This document shows positions 1 through 5,448 of a stretch of DNA of 6,542 nt, piece by piece (within the stretch, counting starts at the first letter, position 1; each line of letters opens with the position of its first letter). This DNA comes from Alphaproteobacteria bacterium. Lineage in GTDB: Bacteria; Pseudomonadota; Alphaproteobacteria; Micropepsales; Micropepsaceae. Where the stretch lies: assembly GCA_003451645.1 (NCBI GenBank), contig DMER01000023.1, forward strand, positions 1 through 6,542, read 5' to 3'. The translations under genes were made by a program, and so were the position numbers. The notes beneath the pieces were generated by a model, which was not told the origin of the DNA, ran no database searches, and saw only the letters and a list, made by a program, of their open reading frames with translations.

Positions 1-2993
1 CCGCCGAACGGCTGCACGCCGACGACCGCACCGATCTGGTTGCGGTTGACATAGAGATTGCCAGCACGCACGCGGGCGCGCACTTGACGTGCGGTCTCCT
101 CAATCCGTGTGTGCACGCCAATGGTCAAGCCGAACCCTGTGGCGTTGATCGCCTCGCATACCCTGTCGAGGTGACCGCCCTCAAAGCGCACCACATGCAG
201 GATCGGTCCAAAGGTCTCCTGCTTGAGCCGCGCGATGGCATCGATCTCAAAGGCATGGGGAGCAAAAAACCACCCATCGCGGCAATCCGGTGACAACTCC
301 GACTTAGCCAGAAGGCGGCCCTCGCGTGTCATCCGCTCGGCATGGGCACTGAGTGCCGCGTGCGCCTCTCCATCAATCAACGGGCCGATGTCGGTATCCA
401 GCCGCATTGGGTCACCCAGTTTGAGTTCCGCCATTGCGCCTTCGATCATCGTGATGACCTTGGCCGCGATATCCTCCTGAACAAAGAGAACCCGCAACGC
501 CGAACAGCGTTGCCCGGCACTGTCAAAGGCGGAGGTCACCGCATCGCGCACCAATTGCTCGGGCAGCGCGGTTGAATCCGCGATCATGGCATTCAGGCCG
601 CCGGTCTCGGCGATCAGCACCGGGATGGCGCCGTCGCGTGCGGCAAGCGCGCGGTTGATCAGCTTGGCGGTCTCGGTCGACCCTGTAAAGGCAACACCAG
701 AAACGCGGCTGTCGCGGACCATCTGCGCGCCAATCCTGGCACCGTCGCCAGGCAGGAATTGCAGCACATCCGCAGGCACGCCCGCCTGATGCAGCAGTTC
801 CACACAGAGCGCGCCAGCGCCAGGCGTCTGCTCCGCGGGCTTGGCGAGAACCGTGTTGCCCGCAGCCAGCGCGGCAGCGACTTGCCCGGTAAAGATCGCG
901 ACTGGAAAATTCCACGGCGAGATGCACGCGAACACGCCACGCCCATGCAGTGAGAGCTCGTTTCGCTCGCCCGTTGGGCCCGGCATGAGGTGAGGCGTTG
1001 AAAACTCTGCACGCGCCAACTGCGCATAATATCTGAGGAAATCGATCGCCTCCCGCACATCAGCCAACGCGTTGGGCAAAGTCTTGCCCGCCTCACGCAC
1101 GCAGACCGCCACAAGCCGCGCCATTTCTTGCTCGAAGAGCGTGGCCGCCCGTCCGAGCATTCCCGCCCGCTCAGCGCCGCGCAAACCATCCCACTCGTTA
1201 TGCGCCTTTGCGGCCGCCGCAATGGCCGCGTCGGTCTGCTCAGGGGAAGCGTCTTGAACATGGCCGATCAGTCGCGCGCGGTTCGCCGGGTCAAAGACAG
1301 CACGCGCATCGCTGAGGCTTGCCCCGCCTTTGAGGATGGGCCCAACGGTGAAGGGCTTAGCTGCGGCCTGCTCCACCTCGGCGCAGAACGGGCCAGCTTG
1401 GGCAGGATCACTGAACAGCAAGCCTTTCGAATTGGGTCGGCCAGGGAACAAATCGCGCGGCAGCGGGATCTTTGGGTGGTGCTTGGACTCAACCGCTTCA
1501 GTCGCCGCAACCGGATCCGCGATGATCGACGCGATTGGCGCCTCATCATCTGCCAGACGGTTTACGAAGGAGGTATTCGCCCCATTCTCCAAGAGGCGCC
1601 GGACCAGATAGGCCAACAGGTCTTCATGTGCACCGACCGGGGCATAAACCCGGCACGCAACGCCCAGATGCTCCGGACCCGCCACTTCGTCATAGAGGGC
1701 TTCACCCATGCCGTGCAGGCGCTGATACTCATAGTCCGTGGAATTGCCGCCAATGGCACGGATGGCAGCAACCGTGTGGGCGTTGTGGGTCGCGAACATA
1801 GGATAGATGGCCGACGGGTCGGCCAGCATGAGTTTCGCGCAAGCCAAATAGGAGGTGTCCGTTGCGGCCTTGCGCGTGAAGACGGGATAGCCGGCCAAGC
1901 CCTGCTCTTGCGCCCGCTTGATCTCGCTGTCCCAATAGGCGCCTTTGACCAAGCGGACCGGAATGCGGCGGCCCTGACGCTTGGCAAGCTGCTGCAGCCA
2001 GGAAATCACCGCCACCGCACGCTTTTGATAGGCCTGGACTGCGAGCCCCAGGCCCTCCCACCCCTTGAGGTCGCTCGTCTCGCTCACCGCCTCAAAGAGG
2101 TCCAAGGTCAGATCGAGCCGGTCGGCCTCTTCGGCATCAACGGTCAGGCCAATGCCGAGCGCGCGCGCCTTGGCCCCCAACGCGACGATATCCGGCAGAA
2201 GCTCTTTATACAGACGGTCACGCTTGACATAGTCAAAGCGCGGATGAATTGCCGACAGCTTGACCGAAATGGAATCCGCCTCAAACACCGATGCAGGTTT
2301 GAGCTTTGCTGCCTCCGCGCCCACAGTACCGACCGCGGCATGATAGGCCGCCAAATAGCGCTTGGCGTCCTCCATGGTCATCGCCGCCTCGCCAAGCATG
2401 TCGAACGAATAGCGAAACCCGCGCGGACGCGCTTCGCGGGCGCGCGATAGCGCCTCATCGATCGTACGTCCAAGGACGAATTGACCACCCATCATGCGCA
2501 TGGCCGCATACATCGCCTGACGGATCACCGGCTCGCCCGAACGGGCGACAATCCGCCCAAAAAGGTTCGACCAGTCTGGCGCCTGCTTGTCGCCGAGGCG
2601 AACCACACGGCCAGTCAGCATAAGCCCCCATGTCGAGGCATTCACGAATAAGGATTCCGAACGGCCTAAATGCTTCTCCCATTGCGCCATGCCCACCTTG
2701 TCGCGGATCAGGCGGTCCGCGGTCTGAGCATCGGGTATGCGCAATAGGGCTTCTGCCAGGCACATCAAGACGACGCCTTCGTCCGTCGACAGAGCGTATT
2801 GGTGGAGGAAGGCATCGAGGCCGCCGCGCCTGCGCTGCGAACGCACCCGGTTAACCAAGTCGCGGGCCAGCGCCTCGGTTGCGGTCAATTGGGCTGGGGT
2901 TAACCGTGCGCGGCCGATGAGCGTTTCAACGACACGCCCTTCATCCGCCAGATAGAGGGCCGCCATATCCGCACGCGCCGAGGCTAACGTCAT
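1..2993 (-). CDS. putA: Bifunctional proline dehydrogenase / L-glutamate-gamma-semialdehyde (P5C) dehydrogenase PutA, 3' end beyond window edge
   Basis: PutA oxidises proline to P5C with FAD at the inner membrane, then oxidises glutamate semialdehyde to glutamate with NAD. Translating the minus strand from ATG at 2993-2991 gives 997 uninterrupted residues up to the edge. The proline dehydrogenase barrel (about 190-480) shows SVKLSAIHPRF (K245), TVDAEEADR (D286), VRLVKGAYWDSEIKRAQ (344-361), FATHNAHT (400-407), QRLHGMGE (424-431) and the substrate-binding pair R465-R466. The aldehyde dehydrogenase part (about 550 on) shows ISPWNFP (N695), FTGSTE (769-774), IAETGG (general base E796) and SAGQRCSALR (nucleophile C830). 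The visible part stops at VGVQPFGG. The N-terminus aligns by eye just after the DNA-binding domain of E. coli PutA, so that domain is absent and autorepression is not expected. Whether the missing tail is short (type A) or carries the extra C-terminal domain (type B) cannot be seen. AAGGA lies 7 nt before the start. The gene is divergent from panC. Confidence 0.97.
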   Translation of the reverse strand, partial: MTLASARADMAALYLADEGRVVETLIGRARLTPAQLTATEALARDLVNRVRSQRRRGGLDAFLHQYALSTDEGVVLMCLAEALLRIPDAQTADRLIRDKVGMAQWEKHLGRSESLFVNASTWGLMLTGRVVRLGDKQAPDWSNLFGRIVARSGEPVIRQAMYAAMRMMGGQFVLGRTIDEALSRAREARPRGFRYSFDMLGEAAMTMEDAKRYLAAYHAAVGTVGAEAAKLKPASVFEADSISVKLSAIHPRFDYVKRDRLYKELLPDIVALGAKARALGIGLTVDAEEADRLDLTLDLFEAVSETSDLKGWEGLGLAVQAYQKRAVAVISWLQQLAKRQGRRIPVRLVKGAYWDSEIKRAQEQGLAGYPVFTRKAATDTSYLACAKLMLADPSAIYPMFATHNAHTVAAIRAIGGNSTDYEYQRLHGMGEALYDEVAGPEHLGVACRVYAPVGAHEDLLAYLVRRLLENGANTSFVNRLADDEAPIASIIADPVAATEAVESKHHPKIPLPRDLFPGRPNSKGLLFSDPAQAGPFCAEVEQAAAKPFTVGPILKGGASLSDARAVFDPANRARLIGHVQDASPEQTDAAIAAAAKAHNEWDGLRGAERAGMLGRAATLFEQEMARLVAVCVREAGKTLPNALADVREAIDFLRYYAQLARAEFSTPHLMPGPTGERNELSLHGRGVFACISPWNFPVAIFTGQVAAALAAGNTVLAKPAEQTPGAGALCVELLHQAGVPADVLQFLPGDGARIGAQMVRDSRVSGVAFTGSTETAKLINRALAARDGAIPVLIAETGGLNAMIADSTALPEQLVRDAVTSAFDSAGQRCSALRVLFVQEDIAAKVITMIEGAMAELKLGDPMRLDTDIGPLIDGEAHAALSAHAERMTREGRLLAKSELSPDCRDGWFFAPHAFEIDAIARLKQETFGPILHVVRFEGGHLDRVCEAINATGFGLTIGVHTRIEETARQVRARVRAGNLYVNRNQIGAVVGVQPFG

Positions 2994-2994
2994 T

Positions 2995-3027
2995 GTCAAT
3001 TCCTTGCCGCCATTGACTTTTGGCGGC
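2995..3027 (-). promoter_or_regulatory. Putative structured leader of putA mRNA (hairpin / possible H-type pseudoknot)
   Basis: On the minus strand a perfect 7-bp stem, GCCGCCA (3021-3027) with TGGCGGC (3006-3012), encloses an 8-nt loop. Five loop bases, GTCAA (3013-3017), are complementary to TTGAC (2995-2999) lying between the Shine-Dalgarno and the ATG. The order stem 1, AAA, stem 2, no gap, stem 1, AAGGAA, stem 2 has H-type pseudoknot topology, with the ribosome binding site in the last loop. The pairing is seen in the sequence; that it forms or regulates anything is inference. The repeat could equally be a DNA operator between putA and panC. Confidence 0.35.
3001..3005 (-). promoter_or_regulatory. 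Ribosome binding site of putA
   Basis: AAGGA is read on the minus strand with a 7-nt spacer to the ATG at 2993-2991, which supports this start. It directly abuts the 3' arm of a 7-bp inverted repeat (3006-3012 with 3021-3027), so its accessibility could depend on leader folding. Confidence 0.75.
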
Positions 3028-3046
3028 GAACTATCCCATTGCGGGC

Positions 3047-3075
3047 ATTATCCACAAAGTCAGGCTCAGAGGGAA
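3047..3075 (-). promoter_or_regulatory. Candidate sigma-70-type promoter for putA
   Basis: On the minus strand TTCCCT (3070-3075) is followed by a 17-nt spacer and GATAAT (3047-3052). The -10 matches the consensus at 5 of 6 positions, the -35 at only 3 of 6. Transcription would begin near 3040, giving a leader of about 47 nt that contains the whole inverted repeat. The site lies immediately upstream of the panC start, so putA and panC transcription could influence each other. Confidence 0.35.
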
Positions 3076-3086
3076 CCCCGAACCCG

Positions 3087-3965
3087 ATGCAAACTGCCCC
3101 CATTTTGTTACTTCGAACAGCCGCAGATTTGCGGCAAACCATTAAGGTTTGGCGATCCCAAGGTCATCGGGTCGGGTTGGTGCCAACCATGGGGGCGCTT
3201 CATGCCGGGCATCTGGGACTAGGCGCGCTTGCCCGCCGGACCTGCCAAAAAGTCGTGTTCAGTATTTTTGTGAACCCCGCCCAATTTGCTCCGCATGAGG
3301 ATTTTGACCGCTACCCCAGAACCGAGGCAGCCGATCTGGCTGCGCTGGCGCAAGCCGAAGCTGCCGACGTTGTTTTCGCCCCCGCAGCCGCCGAGATGTA
3401 TCCGCCGGGCTTCTCAACCAGTGTCAGCGTCGCCGGGCCTGCAACCGGCCTGGAAAGTGACGCCCGCCCGCATTTCTTTGGCGGTGTTGCGACCGTTGTG
3501 ACGAAGTTGCTCCTACAAGCGCTGCCGGATACAGCCGTGTTCGGAGAGAAGGACTACCAACAATTGATGGTAATTCGAAAGGTTGTGGAGGATCTCGCTA
3601 TCCCGGTTGAGATTATTGGCGCCCCCACCGCGCGCGATCACGATGGTTTGGCACTCTCATCGCGCAATGCATATCTAACCGCCCCGCAACGACAGATCGC
3701 GGTCGCGCTCAACCGTGTTTTGCGATCGGTGATTGCAGATGTCCTCAATGGCGTGGCACTGCCCGAGGCAATAGCGAGGGGGCGCGCAGACCTCATCGCC
3801 GCAGGCTTTGATGCGGTGGATTATTTGCAGATTCGCAACAGCGCGACCCTTGAGCAGCCGCTTAGCCCGGGGCAACCCTTGCGCGTCTTGGCAGCCGCAC
3901 GCCTTGGCGCAGTCCGGTTGATCGACAACATGGCGGTTGCGCCGGCCTCTCTACAAGAGCCCTAA
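3087..3965 (+). CDS. panC: Pantothenate synthetase (pantoate--beta-alanine ligase)
   Basis: This cytoplasmic enzyme joins D-pantoate and beta-alanine using ATP, through a pantoyl-adenylate, to make pantothenate for CoA. The 292-residue protein is close to the usual family length of about 280. It carries PTMGALHAGH (33-42) with the HxGH nucleotide-binding signature (H39, H42), SIFVNPAQF (59-67) followed by EDFDRYPRT (71-79), RPHFFGGVATVVTK (127-140), FGEKDYQQL (152-160) and LALSSRNAYL (188-197), which contains the KMSKS-like loop. The ATG at 3087 is preferred because the protein then begins just before the conserved N-terminal strand. A purine-rich AGAGGGAA (3068-3075) lies 11 nt upstream, a slightly long spacing. 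An in-frame TTG at 3039 would add 16 unconserved residues. Its stop overlaps the 3' end of the convergent DUF1489 gene by 15 bp. No panB is visible beside it. Confidence 0.97.
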   Translation: MQTAPILLLRTAADLRQTIKVWRSQGHRVGLVPTMGALHAGHLGLGALARRTCQKVVFSIFVNPAQFAPHEDFDRYPRTEAADLAALAQAEAADVVFAPAAAEMYPPGFSTSVSVAGPATGLESDARPHFFGGVATVVTKLLLQALPDTAVFGEKDYQQLMVIRKVVEDLAIPVEIIGAPTARDHDGLALSSRNAYLTAPQRQIAVALNRVLRSVIADVLNGVALPEAIARGRADLIAAGFDAVDYLQIRNSATLEQPLSPGQPLRVLAAARLGAVRLIDNMAVAPASLQEP

Positions 3966-4361
3966 CTCGGCGAGCTCGCGTTTGAGGTCCTCGTTGAAGT
4001 TGCCGGAACCGGCCTTAAGGTCGGGCGGTGCGTCAGCAGGCTTTAGATAGCGCCAGCCTTGGAACGGCCGGCGTGCTCTAGGAGCCACCGGAATGAGCCC
4101 AGGCTGCATCACCAAGTGGCAACGGCCAATCCCCTCTCCATCTTGGAAGGGTTCAATGGCAATCAATGGTTGCCGCCCAAGGATGTAGCCTTTGATAATC
4201 CAATAAATTGACCCGCCATCGAGCAGCTCTTGCGTTCTCTTGGGCACCATCCGGGTGGTATGCGTAATCCGGCCCCGGCTTTTCACTTGCCCCTCTTGCC
4301 ATTGCGCTAGATCGGCCAAGGAGTCCGTGCCCACACTTAATTTGATGAGATGCAGGACCAT
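3951..4361 (-). CDS. DUF1489 family protein, function unknown
   Basis: The 136-residue protein, with no signal peptide or membrane segment, matches from memory the DUF1489 family of small conserved alphaproteobacterial proteins over its whole length. Features seen are the MVLHLIKLSVG start, TRMVPKR (36-42), ELLDGGSIYWIIKG (45-58), IEPFQDGEGIGRCHL (69-83), RPFQGWRYLKP (98-108) and the ending ELAELGLL. No catalytic function is established that I know of, and none is proposed. The ATG (4361-4359) shares one base with the stop of the upstream EF-hand gene (TGATG), which suggests translational coupling; AGAAGG lies 13 nt upstream (4375-4380). The TAG stop lies inside the convergent panC, giving a 15-bp tail-to-tail overlap and leaving no room for an intergenic terminator. 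Confidence 0.9.
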   Translation of the reverse strand: MVLHLIKLSVGTDSLADLAQWQEGQVKSRGRITHTTRMVPKRTQELLDGGSIYWIIKGYILGRQPLIAIEPFQDGEGIGRCHLVMQPGLIPVAPRARRPFQGWRYLKPADAPPDLKAGSGNFNEDLKRELAELGLL

Positions 4362-4735
4362 CAGAACTTAGCAGCCTTCTGCTCACGCGCATCAAGCCTT
4401 CCGTCGCCGTTCGTGTCCGCTGCCGCCATGCTCTCCATCAGAAAGGCCTGATATTCACCCAGTTGTATCGCACCGTCCCTGTTACGGTCGACGCGCAGCA
4501 CATCACCGTTGGCAAGACCGTGCTCACTATCGTCCAGAATCTGATTGCCGTTACGGTCCGCGGCCAAGGCGCGGCGGGTCGCATAATTGCGGAACTCTTC
4601 TTCACTAATGACCCCGTCGCCGTCATAGTCGACCGGGTTTTCGGTTGCTATTGCCGCTGGAAGCCAGCCCGCTACCGCTAGCCATATCAGGCACGCGAGC
4701 AGTCCCGTTTTGCTCAGAGTTGTTCGATGTTGCAA
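4361..4735 (-). CDS. Secreted or periplasmic four-EF-hand calcium-binding protein
   Basis: The protein has 124 residues. A positively charged N-terminus and a hydrophobic core (about 11-30) form a signal peptide, with likely cleavage after AIA (residue 30). Four 12-residue EF-hand loops follow at 36-47, 60-71, 83-94 and 107-118. Each begins with Asp, has Asp or Asn at positions 3 and 5, and ends with Glu at position 12. Loop 2 has Gln instead of Gly at position 6 and may bind more weakly; the others are canonical. Calcium binding outside the cytoplasm is inferred from these motifs, and the cellular role is unknown. The start is TTG (4735-4733), with GGGGTG 8 nt upstream; no in-frame ATG, GTG or other TTG occurs between it and an upstream in-frame TAG. 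The stop overlaps the DUF1489 start by one base. The gene is divergent from the DUF3011 gene. Confidence 0.88.
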   Translation of the reverse strand: MQHRTTLSKTGLLACLIWLAVAGWLPAAIATENPVDYDGDGVISEEEFRNYATRRALAADRNGNQILDDSEHGLANGDVLRVDRNRDGAIQLGEYQAFLMESMAAADTNGDGRLDAREQKAAKF

Positions 4736-4854
4736 CTTAGATACACCCCATGCTGACCCGCTAAGGGAGGCAGCCTCATGCCACGCATTCGCCTAAAACG
4801 CATACCAGCTAATAGCTTTGCAATTGCGTATGCTACAAGTGGAATGAGAGCGTT
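4736..4854. promoter_or_regulatory. Divergent intergenic region between the EF-hand and DUF3011 genes
   Basis: This 119-bp spacer must hold the start signals of both flanking genes. No convincing -35/-10 pair was found on either strand. It does hold AGCTAATAGCT (4807-4817, 5-bp arms around one base), the palindrome GCAATTGC (4820-4827) and GCATAC...GTATGC (4800-4805 with 4828-4833), which brackets them. These could be an operator, but such short palindromes also arise by chance. Confidence 0.35.
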
Positions 4855-5448
4855 GTGAGGCAAGCCCTGACCCGCCACAGATTGAAGCTCACACTCCTGT
4901 TGAGCCTCATGTTCTCGACTGCTGCTGGCACAGCCATGGCGGGCGATGTGACCTGTGCATCGAGGGCGGGCGGATATTCCTATTGCCGGGCCGACACGAC
5001 CCAAGGCGTGCAGCTGGTTCAGCAAATGAGCGGCTATGCCTGCTTCCAGGGTGACACTTGGGGCTATGACCGTGGGGGAATATGGGTCTCAAATGGTTGT
5101 GCGGCGCGATTTCAACTGGGACCCAATGAGCCAGAGGCCCGGTCGTTGGACCTTGAGAGCTCGGGCGTTGTAAAGCGGCAGCGCGGGGTTGTCTTGCCGC
5201 TGACAACAGCGCCGTCGCCTGACGATCTGCCGCTGCAGGTACCAACACCAGCGCGCGCGCCCACACAGATAGTGGTTTGCGAATCCAAGCAATATGCGAG
5301 AACCTTTTGCGCGGCGGAGGTTAGCTCCCATGTGGAACTGCGCAAGAAACTGAGCAGCGCCGCCTGCCGCTTTAACAAGACATGGGGTTATGACTTTGAG
5401 GCGGTCTGGGTGTCCGAGGGGTGCAGGGCTGAGTTCGCGGTCTATTGA
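4855..5448 (+). CDS. Secreted protein with two DUF3011 repeats
   Basis: The protein has 197 residues. A Sec-type signal peptide (basic RQALTRHRLK, hydrophobic 11-25, likely cleavage after AMA, residue 29) is followed by two copies of a cysteine-rich module resembling DUF3011. Copy 1 (about 31-88) has C34, C44, C63 and C82; copy 2 (about 139-197) has C142, C152, C171 and C190. Cysteine spacing is identical in both (10, 19, 19), and both keep TWGYD and an IWVS/VWVS...GC...F ending, so two disulfides per module are likely in the periplasm. A proline-rich linker with a KRQR stretch (107-110) joins them. The function of DUF3011 is unknown to me. The start is GTG at 4855; no other usual start codon precedes the signal peptide before an in-frame TAG at 4813. 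The Shine-Dalgarno is weak (GAG or GGA nearby). The stop overlaps the convergent carboxylase gene by 7 bp. Confidence 0.85.
   Translation: MRQALTRHRLKLTLLLSLMFSTAAGTAMAGDVTCASRAGGYSYCRADTTQGVQLVQQMSGYACFQGDTWGYDRGGIWVSNGCAARFQLGPNEPEARSLDLESSGVVKRQRGVVLPLTTAPSPDDLPLQVPTPARAPTQIVVCESKQYARTFCAAEVSSHVELRKKLSSAACRFNKTWGYDFEAVWVSEGCRAEFAVY

Noticed and set aside
659..1261. A 200-codon minus-strand open frame rich in Arg and Ser
   Set aside because: It overlaps putA in another frame of the same strand; the putA frame carries all the conserved aldehyde dehydrogenase motifs here.
1128..2450. A 440-codon open frame on the plus strand, antisense to putA
   Set aside because: It lies wholly inside the intact, strongly conserved putA frame. 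Its translation shows no recognisable motifs and is typical of an antisense shadow in G+C-rich coding DNA.
3013..3018. TTGACT as a -35 box for panC
   Set aside because: It is a 5-of-6 match, but no acceptable -10 hexamer occurs 16-18 nt downstream; the bases are better explained as part of the inverted-repeat loop.
3039..3086. Extended panC start at the TTG at 3039
   Set aside because: The extra 16 residues do not match the conserved start of pantothenate synthetases. The ATG at 3087 gives the usual length and has a purine-rich site upstream.
4809..4838. TTGTAG with TATTAG as a minus-strand promoter for the EF-hand gene
   Set aside because: The -35 matches at only three positions and the spacer is 18 nt; this is too weak to call.
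4714..5025. A minus-strand open frame across the EF-hand/DUF3011 spacer
   Set aside because: It overlaps the starts of two better supported genes and has no signal peptide or family motif.
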